Positions 21,045 through 34,100 of a stretch of DNA of 64,000 nucleotides are shown one piece after another. The translations under genes and the position numbers were made by a program. Under the pieces are notes generated by a model, which worked only from the letters and a program-made list of their open reading frames with translations, had not been told where the DNA came from and did not search any database. Origin of the DNA: Anadara kagoshimensis (lineage: Eukaryota; Mollusca; Bivalvia; Arcoida; Arcidae); assembly GCA_021292105.1 (NCBI GenBank), contig CM037870.1, positions 28,982,405-29,046,404 on the forward strand, given 5' to 3'. How positions within the stretch are numbered: the stretch's first letter is position 1; every line of letters starts with the position of its first letter.

Positions 21045-21295
21045 CCTGGAATACAGGATTGCCCAGGATATATATGACGTCCCATAATTCCATGTTCCTT
21101 TCACACAATTTTGATTACACACGTGGATGGTGTAGCTAGCTATACAGGAAGTGTTTACCCTTCCGGAGCACCCGGTCTCATTTCCCTGGTGGAAGTTCAC
21201 GTGTCTAATCTGACTTGTCAGTTCCAGAGTTTTTCTTTGTTTCTGTATTGTGATTCGAATTGTGACATGGGATTAGTATGTTTGTTTTTATGCAA
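21045..21295 (+). mobile_element. RT-element tail copy with C-terminal codons
   Basis: Starts within the ORF end (CCTGGAATACAGGATTGCCC, GATATATATGACGTCCCATA) and runs to GATTAGTATGTTTGTTTTTA. Confidence 0.65.
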
Positions 21296-21404
21296 GTGTA
21301 TTGCACGGCGTTTATACCACAATTCATCTAACCAGCCGAGTATTTGCCCGTTCATTTTTTCGGTTGCATTTTAATGATGAAACAAGTCGGAGTCTTCTTA
21401 TGCC

Positions 21405-21790
21405 ATGGTCTTTCTCTCCAAAATGACAAATGGTGGTTGTAAAGTATGTTGCCACTGTGACTTACCTGACTTTTGTCCATCTCTCTTTGTGGAGAATCGG
21501 GCCAGATATCTTTCTCCTCCAAGAATCTCTGTTGGCGGCTATTTTAGCAGCTTTACTCCATGTCGTAAGTCCAAGATTCGATCTTTCCCTTTCAACATTC
21601 TTACGCCAGGTCTCCTTCGGTCGCCCTCTTCTTCTCAGGTGTCCATTGCAGAGCAATCCTTGGATGCTCATCTGTCTTCTGTCTTAATATGTATCCAAAT
21701 CCATTTCCACCTCCGATGTTTAACAAGCTCGCTTATCTTTTTTGTTTGTGTTGCCACTATACAGGAACTTTATACAACTGAAACTTAAAA
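21405..21790 (-). pseudogene. LINE ORF2 C-terminal remnant
   Basis: The minus strand is open for RRRGRPKETWRKNVERERSN, then TTWSKAAKIAANRDSWRRKI and SGPILHKERW, typical of the extreme C-terminus of animal LINE ORF2. Upstream, HRRWKWIWI-like codons are out of frame. Different lineage from the LINE at 17655. Confidence 0.8.
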
Positions 21791-21794
21791 CAAA

Positions 21795-22270
21795 TAATTT
21801 TGAGATGTTTAAGCAAATGGTCACCATAAAAACTAAACAGAAAATTTGCGATGTAATTTAATTTCGATTGTTTTTCAAAATGCTTCTTAAAATTGTCCCT
21901 ATGACACAAATTCATAATGGCTGTGTCATATACCAATTTTTGAATTTAAACATAAAATATTTTCAAAAACTGGTATATGACAGCTGCAAAAGTTGATTAG
22001 GCACATGTTTAATAATAAAATAGCACCTTACAATGTGAGATAAGGAGGTGTTTTCGCACCCATACAGTTCCATCACGTTGTCTGCAACATGACTATGATT
22101 CAAAGTAAATGCATAGTAAATGATTACAATGCAAGAATGGTAGTCCCATAAACTGTGCGTTTTCAAAGCGTTTCTCTAACCACCTCTAGAACACTGCTGC
22201 CAACTATTGGCGAAAATATCGTGAGTGAGAACCATTATAAAACGTCTGTATGTCTTATATATAAGATGAA
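21795..22270. other. No gene; contains a ~70-base hairpin element
   Basis: GCTGTGTCATATACCAATTT (21919) pairs with AAACTGGTATATGACAGC (~21966). Related hairpins occur at 23433 and 24969. Confidence 0.5.
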
Positions 22271-22273
22271 ATA

Positions 22274-22466
22274 TGTAGTCTAACCCGCCATAAAGGCCAC
22301 CTGAATATAAGGACAACCTGCATTTAAAGACCAGTAAAATCCCACCCTAATGCATCTGTATGCATATTATTTGAACCTGTATATATATAAATATAAGAAC
22401 CATCTGTCCAGAAAAGCCACTTTGACTAGATCCCTTACGTTACCTTTATAGATTGGTTTGGCTGTA
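22274..22466. mobile_element. MITE of the AGTCAAACCTGTCTATAAAG family, copy 1
   Basis: Left end TAGTCTAACCCGCCATAAAG, right end CTTTATAGATTGGTTTGGCT; ~190 bases. Confidence 0.6.
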
Positions 22467-22650
22467 AATAGAAAATAGTGTTTAAATAATTAAAATTATA
22501 CTATATGCACATATGTTTTCCTCAGTAGAATATTGCAATAGAAAAGATACGATCGAAAGGTATTCCACATATCGTTATCCCACGACAAGGGCACAAAAAT
22601 AATTGAGATTTTTTAAAAAAGACTATTGTTTTAATATGTTGTGTTATAAA

Positions 22651-22822
22651 TACAGTCAAACCTGTCTATAAAGGTCACCAAAGGGAACCAGTAAAAATGG
22701 CCTGTATGGGCAGGTGGTTTTTATATACAGGTTCAAATAATATGAACAAAGAACAATTGGGATACAATTCTACTGGCCTTATTTAAACAGATGGTCCTTA
22801 TATAGAGGAGGTTTTATGTGTA
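22651..22822. mobile_element. MITE of the AGTCAAACCTGTCTATAAAG family, copy 2
   Basis: Left end TACAGTCAAACCTGTCTATA; right end diverged (TATATAGAGGAGGTTTTATG). Confidence 0.6.
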
Positions 22823-23199
22823 AAATGCCTTTACTAATTGCCTAATAGTCCTGTTTTTGACATATTTGAAGTTATAAAAATATTTAAAACAACAACAAAA
22901 CGTGTGTCCGTGTCTGTATTTGAAAATTACTTGGCAAGAAAACTGATGTATACTTGACTGGGCCAAGCTTCACTTTAATTTTCTTCATTGGCAACAGTCA
23001 GCTTTATTAATCAACAAACCCAAAAGTTGACGGTACAGGAAACCGAAGTGGTCCTAGAAACTTACTACCGAACTTCGGCAGGCACACTGGCAAACTGTCT
23101 CACCGTGCGTGGGTCGTGACCAGTGCTGCGATTCGTAAGCGTCCGCTCTAGACCACTAGTCAATTGGCTCTCCTGGTCATACTAAACGAGACTGATCAA

Positions 23200-23206
23200 C
23201 CTCACC

Positions 23207-23237
<31 letters not shown>

Positions 23238-24415
23238 CAACCACCACCACTGTCATCATCATCACCACCACTGTCATCATTATCATCAACAACATCATCA
23301 TCACCACCACCACCACCATCATCATCAGTGAATGTAGTGGTACTTAAAGAGTTGTGAAAAGCATCCTTACGCCTCTTATTTCTCAAAGCACTGTAACCAT
23401 CATAGGGCATTTAACGCAGGTTAGAGATCTCTATCAGCTGTGCAATCATAAACCATTTCTAATACATGTACATTAAAAAATAGTATATGGCAGTTGCAAA
23501 CATCAACGAAAATAGTCCGACTAATCATCCCACTAAATCCCCATTCTAATTTTTGACTTGTTTGGGGGTTTGTGGTCTGACAGCTTCCATTATTGAATTC
23601 TTGAAATTTCTGGCGAAAACGGCAGAAACGAAAACATGCGTCGATAACTTCCAGTATTTCCTTACCTCGCTCTTGCTGGCAACATGGGACTCTTTTTAAA
23701 ACATTATTCTACCGATCCATGCTTAACTTTTAATTAAAATCCATCGATATCGGTACAAGAATATATACTAAAATTAAAATGGGGATTTAGTGGGATGATT
23801 AGTCGGACTACAACGAACAGAGTTCAACCTAGGCAGGTGAACGTGGCATTCAACTTGCATACCCATCGGTGCGTAGGAATTTGTTTACCGAACATTTGAA
23901 ATTACACCATCTTCTAAAAACGCCACACCGTTCCTTAGATGTCAAAAATGATCGCCATACCTTTCGAAAATTTACACCTTTCTTTTGTTTTTGTAGAAAG
24001 TATTATTAACATAAAAGGTGATATTTGAATCATAGATGATCTTCAGCGTATGCTATAAACACCCCCGTATTAAACCCACTTGATTAAAAAGCAAAGATAC
24101 TCAATAACCCTTTTAACCACCCACCCCACCCCCTCCCGCCTTTCGAGGAATAAGAGAAATATTAAACTCGAGTTTCTGTCCGTCCACCCGTCCATCCTTT
24201 CGCTCAAAATTCTTGTCTGTGCATAACTATGGAACACTTTCGTGAAACGTGGTGTAAAGCATCGGCATTGTTAGGGAATGCGCGTATCATTAACCCATTG
24301 GTTTGCTAATTTTCCTGGGAGTTATTGCCCTTTGAACATAAGTGCAAATCAGGAAAAATAACCTGCTGACGGGGGGTCCGAATTCAATTGAATTTACTTG
24401 TAATTATCTTGACCT
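23200..24415. repeat. Second tandem duplication, unit 1 (with MITE insertion)
   Basis: Opens with a CAC/ATC microsatellite (23200-23330) and AGTGGTACTTAAAGAGT, includes the hairpin at 23433-23497 and runs to TTATCTTGACCTCCTCA. It aligns with 24416-25650 apart from an inserted element at 23513-23810. Confidence 0.75.
23513..23810. mobile_element. 298-bp MITE with 41-bp TIRs and 9-bp target duplication (MULE-like)
   Basis: The ends are inverted copies over 41 bases with one mismatch (TAGTCCGACTAATCATCCCA inward). Flanks: CAACGAAAA at 23504-23512 and CAACGAACA at 23811-23819. Unit 2 of the duplication holds the empty site (ATCAACGAACAGAG at ~25028). Long TIRs and a 9-bp duplication suit Mutator-like elements. 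Confidence 0.8.
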
Positions 24416-24473
24416 CCTCATCACCATCATCATCATCAACATAATCATCATCATCACCACCACCACCACCATG

Positions 24474-24528
<55 letters not shown>

Positions 24529-25650
24529 GTGGAAGTAGTGGTACTTAAAGAGTGGTCAAAAATCATGACGTTATTGCTTATTTTGGTCATATTTTCGCAT
24601 CAGATTACGCCTTTAGAGTTTTATAGCGAAAAATCGAGCAAGGAGACATATGTCTTTCTTTATGATTTTCAGAAAATTCAAATTTTAAACTACATTATGT
24701 TAGTTTTTCAAAAACTGTTTTCTACACTTTTTCCAATTTTCCAGTGCCTGAAAAATAGCGATTTCCTATTTAGCCTATGTTAAAATTCGAAGATTTGTTA
24801 CATTTTTGACGCTTTGTAGCTAAAAAAGTAATAAAGGGGACCCCTATATATTTTGCATTTTCAGGTGCGCCTCAAAAAGTTTTATAGGTATAGAAAAATC
24901 AGAAACTTGTAGGATAGTGCCCATTTGTACCACTTGGCCTTAACAAAGGTTAGAGATATCTATCAGCTGTGCAGTCATATACCATTTTAATGCATTCAAA
25001 AAATAGTATATGGCAGGTGCAATTATCAACGAACAGAGTTTCACACAGGCAGATTGCGTGCCATTCCACGTGCATACCCATCGGTGTGTAGGAATTTGTT
25101 TACCAGACATTTGAAATTACACGATCTTCTAAAAACGTCACACCGTTCCTTAGATGTCAAAAATGATCGCCATACCTTTCGAAAATTTACACCTTTAATT
25201 TCTTTTGTTTTTGTAGAAAGTATTATTAACACAAAAGGTGATATATGTTGAATCATAGATGATCTTCAGTGTTTGCCATATACACCCCCGTATTTTACCC
25301 ACTGTTATTTAAAAGCAAAGATACTCCATGACCCTTTTAAATACCCCCCCCCCCTCCGCCTTTCGAAGAATACGAGTTTCTGTCCGCTGTCCGTCCTTCC
25401 TTTCGCCCGAAATTCTTGTCTGTGCAAAACTATGGAGCACTAATTCGTGAAACTTGACGCAAAGCATCAGCATTGATAGGAAATGCGCGTATCATTAACC
25501 CATTGGTTTTGCTCATTTTCCTAAATCTCCTGAGAGTTATTGTCCTTTGAACTTAAGTGCAAATTACAAAAAAAAAAAAAAAAAAAAAAAAAAAACCAGC
25601 CGACGGGGGATCCGAATTCATTCAATTTACTTGTAATTATCTTGACCTCC
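24416..25650. repeat. Second tandem duplication, unit 2
   Basis: Opens with an expanded (ATC)n tract (24450-24530) and GTGGTACTTAAAGAGTGG, and ends TTATCTTGACCTCCTG. A poly-A run of ~30 lies at 25567-25595. The block AATGCGCGTATCATTAACCC occurs in both units, with a related copy near 45680. Confidence 0.75.
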
Positions 25651-25918
25651 TGTTAAGGACGGTTGCAACTAAAATCTAATGTCATCTTTAATTTAAACAT
25701 AGATAATTCAATTATGGCGACTTAAATTACGTTACGATTTATTTTTAACGCAAAACGCGCAACTAACTTTTCTCTCAAAGTTTCATGAAATTCTCAAACT
25801 ACAGAATAGTTAGTGCCTATAGAATTTGAATATTTCATGAGATTGTCTGCGTATGAAAACACTGCAAAATTAAGCAAAAATACATTTTAGATCGAAAAAT
25901 GTGTTATGGCCTTAGCGG

Positions 25919-26075
25919 TCACTTTTCAAGGTAGGACGAGCCCCCAATGTAACAGGATGGAAGGGGAACAAATGCAGCAGCCAAACCGGGACTCGAACTC
26001 GGGACCTTCTCAATACTATCGGGATGCTCTACCCACTGAGCTACCGGGCACCTATCGAGTCCGGTCCCCACACAT
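25919..26075 (-). mobile_element. tRNA-like SINE unit (type 4), copy 1
   Basis: The minus strand reads GTAGCTCAGTGGGTAGAGCA and, further on, CCGAGTTCGAGTCCCGG: good A and B boxes with a D arm. There is no pairing acceptor stem, so this is not a functional tRNA gene. Confidence 0.7.
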
Positions 26076-26097
26076 TCCACCCTGGGGCCAACCTGTT

Positions 26098-26255
26098 GGA
26101 CGGCCATTTTTCAGGGTAGGACGAGCCCCCAGTGTTACAGGAAAGGGGAACAAATGCAGCAGCCAAACCGGGACTCAAACTTGGGACCTTCCCAATACTA
26201 GCGGGATGCTATACCCACTAAACTACCTGAGCATCTATCGAGTCTGGTCCGCCAC
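26098..26255 (-). mobile_element. tRNA-like SINE unit (type 4), copy 2
   Basis: Direct repeat of the preceding unit, more diverged in its A box; the anticodon-like loop reads CTAGTAT. Confidence 0.65.
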
Positions 26256-26664
26256 AACCTCAAATTTTTGTGTAACAGTAGAATAGTTTCAGTGTTTTTC
26301 AATTGCAAGAAAGATAAATCCAGGATTCTTAGAAAATGGAATCCGTATGTGAAGTGAAATGATTTGACGAGTCTTGTCTCCAGATTTAACAAAGTTCTGT
26401 ATAAATTCTGCTTGATACGAAAGAAACAAAATTACAAGCAATGATGCACAGTTAGTGGACATTCGGGTATACCGATTGTCTGTTGGAAAATTATATTGTC
26501 AAATACAACCAACATGTTGTCCATCAATTTGTGAGTGGTATCTTTGCAATCCCTATGGTGCTTGACAAAATAACCAGAATTCTTGTTCAGCGCATCAGTT
26601 TACCGTTTTTGTAAAAGAATGACAAGTGAATATGCCATCAACGTTTTTCAACCGGATAGACGTA

Positions 26665-26879
26665 CAGTACAGACCTGTCGAAAGTTTAACACTTAACTAG
26701 CGAATAAGTGCCGATTCGCCAGCCCATATCGGCTCCTCGCTAGCTATATCACAGCATTCAACTGTTACTATCTCTCTGCAGCATTTCGGCCACAAGCTAT
26801 CCATACCTAAGCAACTCGACAGCTGAAATTCGAACTATTTTTGTTATTTCAGTGTTAAACTTTCGACAGGTCTGTACTG
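26665..26879. mobile_element. CAGTACAG MITE, complete 215-bp copy with TA target duplication
   Basis: Left CAGTACAGACCTGTCGAAAG, right its exact reverse complement, ~30-base TIRs, flanked by TA on both sides. Tc1/mariner-like by target site. Confidence 0.8.
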
Positions 26880-26937
26880 TACAACACCTTACATGCGTTG
26901 TGTTTTGCAATATATTTTCCATTTCTACTTGTTTTTT

Positions 26938-26943
26938 TATTCT

Positions 26944-26974
<31 letters not shown>

Positions 26975-26975
26975 T
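26938..26975. repeat. TTTA microsatellite
   Basis: (TTTA)n. Confidence 0.85.
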
Positions 26976-27319
26976 TGATTTAAAGATATTTGTTGTAAAT
27001 TTGTTTCCAACACTATCATCATTCAATACCGTTTAATTTATAATTATAAGACAAAATGGAATGGGAATAATAACTTTTTATTAAATTATACTACTAAAAA
27101 CTGATTTCTTCTTAGATTTTTTTTTCTTCTAATTTTCGCTCAAGTTTAATTTTTTTTTTTATATAAAACTTCGAATAATAACTTTTTATTAAAAAATACT
27201 AGATTTCTCCTCAGATTTTTTTCTAATTTTTGCTCAAATTTAATTTGTTTGTTATAAAACTTTAAAATCCACATTGAATTTAGCATCAACTGGTAATTAC
27301 ATTAACACTGTAAGTGCAG

Positions 27320-27417
27320 TGCCAAAGGTATCAAGGACACCTGCTCATAATTATAAGGCCATTTTACTAGTTCCCTTAGGTGGCCTTTAAAGGAAGGTTT
27401 GACTGTAACTCAAACAA
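27320..27417. mobile_element. AGTCAAACCTGTCTATAAAG MITE, right end only
   Basis: Ends GGTGGCCTTTAAAGGAAGGT, then TTGACTGTA. Confidence 0.5.
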
Positions 27418-27419
27418 TA

Positions 27420-27914
27420 TCTTATGTAAAATCAACTTGTATAACCATGATTAGTATAGGGTCTAGTACATGTATTTTAAAAAATATGAACCTATTTTTT
27501 CTCTTTTTCTATTTATAATGGGCTAGTTTTTTATTTAAGTGGCCTCAAGTTCTAGACCTTGAATCAATAAATCTACTACAGTTGTTTATTTGTATTAGAA
27601 ACAGGAGAAAAAATAACGCCTCCTATATGAAAAAATATTGAACACAAAAAACTTGCAGGTATTACATGACATTTGTCACGCAAGGTAGATTTCAAACATA
27701 CGATGTTTTGCCTAACAACGAGTACCTTATACAACAGGATAAATAACGTTTGATCAGCAAGACGCTTAACACTTATATAGTTTTACGTCAAGCGCTTAAT
27801 TAACATTGATCAGGAAATTGGTTATGAAAGCATGTTGACAACAACTTGGATGTGACGCCGGTCCACTTGAGCGACAAAGCATTCTAGCGTTAGGTTTAGA
27901 AAAAACTAAGAAAA
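27420..27914 (+). promoter_or_regulatory. Upstream region of the desaturase
   Basis: Free of recognised repeats. Contains a CCAAT motif in reverse (ATTGGTT, ~27817) and an ACTTATATAG TATA-like string (~27772). No convincing SREBP site identified. The transcription start is unknown. Confidence 0.3.
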
Positions 27915-28106
27915 ATGGGGAAAGGCGGATCTGCATCCGAGCTTTCGTTTCCCAAATATTTCTCTGTTGAGGAAGTTAAAGAACATTGTAAAAATGACGA
28001 CAGATGGTTGATGATAGATGGAAAAGTTTATGATATTAGCCGATGGGCGAAGAAACACCCTGGAGGGGCTAAAATTTTAGGGCACTACGGTGGAGAAGAT
28101 GCCACG
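27915..28106 (+). CDS. Desaturase exon 1 (cytochrome b5, haem motif)
   Basis: Codes residues 1-64. The ATG at 27915 is preceded by an A-rich leader with A at -3 and G at +4. It ends in phase 0 at ACG|gtgaga. It contains the HPGG haem loop and GHYGGEDAT. Confidence 0.95.
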
Positions 28107-31100
28107 GTGAGAATAACGATTTGTTATAGTTTGGGCAGTATTGCAAGTTTGTGCAGTAGGTCTATAGGTCTAGGCTCACAATGGGAACGCCCTGGTCAGC
28201 TGATGATGAACACTTCAATCTTAAGTGTGTGGAATTTCCTGCATCACCATTTGTTCATCTTGTTACCTTTTCCTTGAGGTCGATGTAAGCACTATGTGCT
28301 TCTGAGACCCATTTGTTACTGTGTCTTCATAGTCATTTACTATTTCTGTTTGTTGATCTGTTAATAACAATTTGTTAGTGAAATGCAGCTATGAAGTTGA
28401 GTGTTCCAGTCAAGATTCTTTTACTAATATCGAGGCGGTCATTTCTGGGATGATGTGGAAAACCGGAATACCCTGGGGGAATAACATCATTAATCATCAG
28501 AAAGCAAGCTGACAAGTTATCTTTTAAACTAGACTATACCTTCTTCTTCCTTTTACTGGCCAACTTCGTCTTATCGAAGATTTTGCCACTTAATGTGCGT
28601 GGTCAGCAACAGTAGTACAAAAATAAACAGGTTAAAAACAAGATAAAAACAACAATTTGTGCTGGCTTTATTTGAGATGGTTGTGCACTTGAGCTTGGAA
28701 TGACTCGAGTGATTCTGCAGCTGGTATGTCAGGTGGTAGTCTGTTCCATTCACTTGCTGTCTGGACGAAGAATGAGCTTTTGCGGTGTTGTGTGCTGGCA
28801 AAGGGAATGTCTAGTCTGTGTTGGTGGACATGTCTAGACATCCTTGTCTAGACTACCTACTGCAGTATCTGTCTCAACAGGATTAAAACCTATAGGCAGT
28901 GTTAGGGGCTGTGGTCTGTTAGCCAGTGATTTTTCGGACACCCAAGATCACAGCGGTATTATAGGTTTTACGTCTGGTTGTAACAGGAAGAAGGGGCTAC
29001 TTCATCACTGAGTGCTCATCTGTCTCGGCTTCTACCACAAGACTAAAGGATCTCAACATAGACTGTTATCAAGGGTTGAAAATCTGCAAGGTCTGAGGTC
29101 TGGGACTGATTGATTTTACATTTGGACCCTTGTCCTTGATATTTAAACAGTAAAAGTCCAATAGACCTGCAGTCTATTCTTGCTCTTTCTTTATGATAAC
29201 ATAATTGTATATAGACCTTTCAATGTTGATACTGAACTTTCAAAACTTCATGTAGGACCTGCTTAAAATAAAATAAGGGCAAAAGGTCCTGGACCTTAGA
29301 TTACAAAACATAAGTTTTAACCCTGCTTATGTGTAACTTATTCATTTTGGTTATGATACAAGTTTCTCATTTTTTTATAGCCCTATCCCACCCACTTTCT
29401 CTTTCTCAATACATGGAAATTATGAAATAAACAACGCTCAAAGCCTAAATATTTTTCTTTTCAATTTTTTGTAGGATGCATGGACTGCATTTCATAATGA
29501 TAAGAAATATGTTCAGAAGTTTATGAAAGCTTTGTATATAGGCGATGTCAAAGAGAAAGAAGAGGTTTGTATGGATTACAAGAATCTCTTATGAGTATCC
29601 ATGTTGGATAGGGAAATCTCACCAGAAGCGTTGAACATTTCAGTCAGAGATGAAGCTTGTCGAGTTTCTGACCAGAAATGTTCACCCTGAGGGTGAGATT
29701 TCCTTATCCTACATAGATAAAAATGCTGAGTCTCTGACCAGAAATGTTCAACTCTGGGGGTGAGATTTCCCTATCCTTCATGGATTAACTTATAATGGAT
29801 TGTTTTTCTTCTATTTTAATGCCAAATATTGGGTTTAAATATGATTAAATAGACATTGATGCCATGTTTGTAAAATCTAACTTTGTTATTCAATGTTCTA
29901 CTTTGAAATAAATATGACCATTGGAAAGAATGTACCAGATTTTGGTTTATACAAAATGTATAAACTACAAAACAAAGTTATTCATTCTAAACTTCAAGAA
30001 TTAACATTTGAAACACACTCAAACTTTCTAAATTTGAAGAATTGGATGTCATTTTCCTGCAAGATGACTTCATGCTCCCCACATAATGACATAATGTACC
30101 ATAATTGTCTTGATTATGACATCACTAAAGGTCACATGGTCATGTGAGATTAATAGAATCCTACACGTGCAACAGTGTAAGACAGGTATCTCAAACGAGG
30201 ATGAATATTTTCCTGTCACTGAGTTTGAGATATTTCTGTCTTACACTTGGTATAGGATTCTTTTTCTCACACATTTGCAGCATAAAAACATGATTTGTAA
30301 ACAAATATTTGCAAATGTTAAGTTTTCATGCCACCATTTGTGTCTTCTGAAAATGATGTCATCGAATTGTGTTGACGTTCCTGCGTAAAATGATTATTAC
30401 GTGATCAATTGAGGGTGTGTAAGTGATTGTGATGTTAAGAATTTTTTTTGAGACAAGTGATCTCATCGCTAGGGTGAGACAGAAAAACCAGGATTTCCAT
30501 GTCTCATAGGTGAGAAACGTGTATCTCACATGGGGTAACCCTATCTTACATGGAAATATGTTTATGTAAAATACTGATATAACTATTATATAATCTGGAT
30601 TAATACAAATACCCTTACCACCCATGGTTTTATTGGAGATTCCAATCTAGCCTGTCTGTCACTATGAGATCTATGCATACACACATTGTACAGTAAGTTA
30701 GACATGTCTTGTGGATGTCTTGAACCTTTTCAAACATATTTTTATGATAAACTATTGTCAAGAAAGATCATATTTAAAAAGAAATAATAATATGCTTATA
30801 CTGGTTGCATGACTATATTTTAAAATTGATTGAAATGCGCTTGTCAACCTGATCATTCGTTCAAGGTAACTGAAATGATTGATTTTTAAATTCTTATCAA
30901 ACCATAAAAAATTAATAAATGTTGGAAAAATGACTCAAATATCCCAATTTGACCACTAAAATTACCAAAACAACAGTGATAATACTAGAAAATTAATTCT
31001 TTTTGTCCTTACTCACAAAATATTAGATATTGTCACAATATAACATCTTTGGAATGAGGATCCTAAATAGTTTTTAAGCATGCCATTAATAAACTTATTG

Positions 31101-34100
31101 CTGTACATGTGTATTTCAGAACTTCACTTTTTCCCAATTGAATTGGCAGAATGTAGTTTTTGAAAAATATAACAAAATCACTGTATTTATTTTTTTCAGA
31201 ATGAACTGAAGCTGGATTTTAGAAAACTGAGAAAACATGTGGAAGACACAGGTTTACTTAAAGTGAATCCATGGTTTTTCATCTTTCATTTAGCACATAT
31301 AATATTACTGGAAATCTTAGCTTATAGCATTGTGTGGTATTTAGATGGTGGAATGCTTGCCTTTCTATTGGCTGGAATGGTTATGTGTGTATCACAGGTA
31401 AATATATGTTTATTTTACCACAAACCCTCCACCAACTGTCTGTCCGTCCGTGTGCCTGTTTGTCTGTGTGAATTTGTGTCCAGGCCATGTCTAATAATTG
31501 CTTTGGACGACTGTCATAAAATTTCACATGAATAAATTGCATGGTCCAAAGGTGTGTCTGACCTTGAACCAAGGTATATCAGAAAGGTCAAGGTAGCGGG
31601 AAAACATTAAACTCTTGTAGATTTTGGGGGAGGGGGTGAGGTATTTGTCTCTTAGGCGACAGTTCTGGTTGATTTTAATAAATGTTGAAAGAGTTTGTAT
31701 GAATTTGTTTTTGGTGAAATAAGTAGTACAGGGATTTTTACAGACTCTTAAAATATGTATCCCTAGGCCCCCTGGGATGCAAGGAAAATTTCATGTCACT
31801 TTTACTAATAATTAAAAAACCATCTACACATTTCAACCAAATCAGTAACTCTATAACATTTAAATATATGCATTTTCATATTCAGTTGGAAATAAAGTGT
31901 AGATGATACAACAAATTGCATTATTGTGACTATAAAAATTATGAGTGTTGGGAGTCCCTTGGATTATTCGGGAAATCCTGGATCGAAGCTTGGGGAGTAC
32001 CTTGGATTCCTCATCCATGTAAGCAAGGGAAACCCATCCCCTTTTCTGATTGTACTATTCTGTTATTTGTCATTCTGATCCATTGATAAATTGATTCATG
32101 AGTTAATCCATTGTTGATGTTGAATTTTATTTTCTGATTCAGTCTCAGGCAGGATGGACTCAACATGACTATGGACACATGTCAGTATTTAACAGTCATA
32201 AAATAAATCATATATTTCATCACTTGGTAATTGGACATATAAAGGTAAGTTTAAATAAAGTTGAGTTGAGGAATGGTGTTTAGCGTCCAAGTAAAGAATA
32301 TTTCACTTATATTGAGATGTTGCCAGCTATAGGCAAAGGGGCAGAAATTTTGCCTGTGCGTTGCGCTGATGGCATTATATAGCAGGGTTCTTTATTGTAC
32401 CACGTCTACCGTGACACGGGACCTCGTTTATTTCAAGTTCCCATCCGAAAGAAATGTGACTTTCATTTTGTAATGCCAAGACTGATGTGCTTGGCGAAAG
32501 AAAAGTCACTTCCCAACTTTCAAGTCTTGGTTCAGACATGGTCGGGATTTGAACCTGAGACCTCCCACTTACGAAAAATAAAAATAAGCCTGGGCCCCTA
32601 AATTTTCACATGTTTTAGCTATTAATTATCGCTACAACATCTTTTCTGTAGTGAGCTGGGCCCCAAGGCTCAAAATAGTTAAGCTTCAACCCTGATCATG
32701 TTAACTTGCATAGTTAAAAGTGCAGGGGAAGTAACTCAAAAACCTTTATTAGTTTGAGTTAGTGTGATTTCCCAAAAAGGAGTCTTTATATTTGATGATA
32801 TATATCTTGATTTTGTCTAAAAGTCAATAAGCCAGAATAATGTGAGACTATGGTAAATTTCATTTTCATGTATTCTTAAGCAATTTCAAATTTTGTTATA
32901 CTTCTAGATAGCAATACAATATTGAAATAGATAATATAGCTATTTAGGTGAACAGTATTGACCTGTCTGCTCTTGACTTTTCATTAGGAATATTCATATA
33001 GGAGAATCCACCCATTACATGGGCAGTATTAAGATTTGGTGTTTATACATAAACATTGTTCATGTATAGTGTTTCTTGTTTTGTAGATAAAATAAACACT
33101 GTTTTGAACCCTACATATAAATATACTCGTTCATGACAAATATTTAAATCAAAGGTCAAGCAGACATGTCAATGTTGTTTGCCTATACCAGTACTTGTGT
33201 ACTTATCAATGTTTTGTTGTTTTTTACTCGTTTTCAGGCAGCATCATCTCACTGGTGGAATTTCAGACATTTTCAACATCATGCCAAGCCTAATGTAATG
33301 AAGAAAGATCCTGATATAGATGTGGCCTATTTATTTTTACTTGGTGACAAAATACCTTATTCCTGGGGAAAGAGGAAAAGGGGTTTTATGCCATATAACT
33401 TCCAACATAGATACTGGTTCTTTAGTAAGTTTGATTGATTGATTGATTGATTGATTAGTTATAGGTATTAGTAATTAATTAAGAAATGTTGAACATTTTG
33501 ATTTGGTATTGATCTTCAACAGATCAGAAATCTGCCGGATACATAAACATGTGATGTTTCGCTGTAAAAGGGAAGAAACTTATATTGGGGGAAAGTCTAG
33601 TCACAGTAAACAAACATGGCGACAACGTACATAAAGTCGTCCTACAGAATCCAAAATCGAAGTTAAATAATCAAATTAGTATCACTTCGAAGGGTGACGA
33701 AAATCTTATACAGGGTTTGACAGGGTAAATGGGGCCGTGTAACTTGCCAATACCTTGTATAACTTATATTGTATTATAAGGCCATGCATTAATATTATGT
33801 GTCCATAAACATACCGGCACTTACCAATATTATATATGTCTACCCTAATGTTTTTATGACAATATTTATGCAAGCATAGCAGTATTTGTTCTACATGTTC
33901 TAGAATGAGCCATGGGCCTTTGATCTCTTAATCTACCAAATGACCTCATTTTAAAGTTGTTAGTGGGACAATATTGATGTAATGAGATTTTAGATGAAAG
34001 TTTTTAAAAATGGCCCCATCTGAAAAACAGATTGAACACTGGCATTGTTGAAGTTAAGATCCTTTTTCTCATATGGTTTATGTAGAGAGTTGAGTTGAGT

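Noticed and set aside
21111-21374. 87-codon frame as a gene
   Set aside because: Falls on an RT-element tail copy.
23177-23410. Asp/Gly-rich protein frame (also 24384-24590)
   Set aside because: Produced by translating the CAC/ATC microsatellites.
25919-26255. Two tRNA genes on the minus strand
   Set aside because: A and B boxes are good but the acceptor stem does not pair and the sequence continues as a repeated SINE body.
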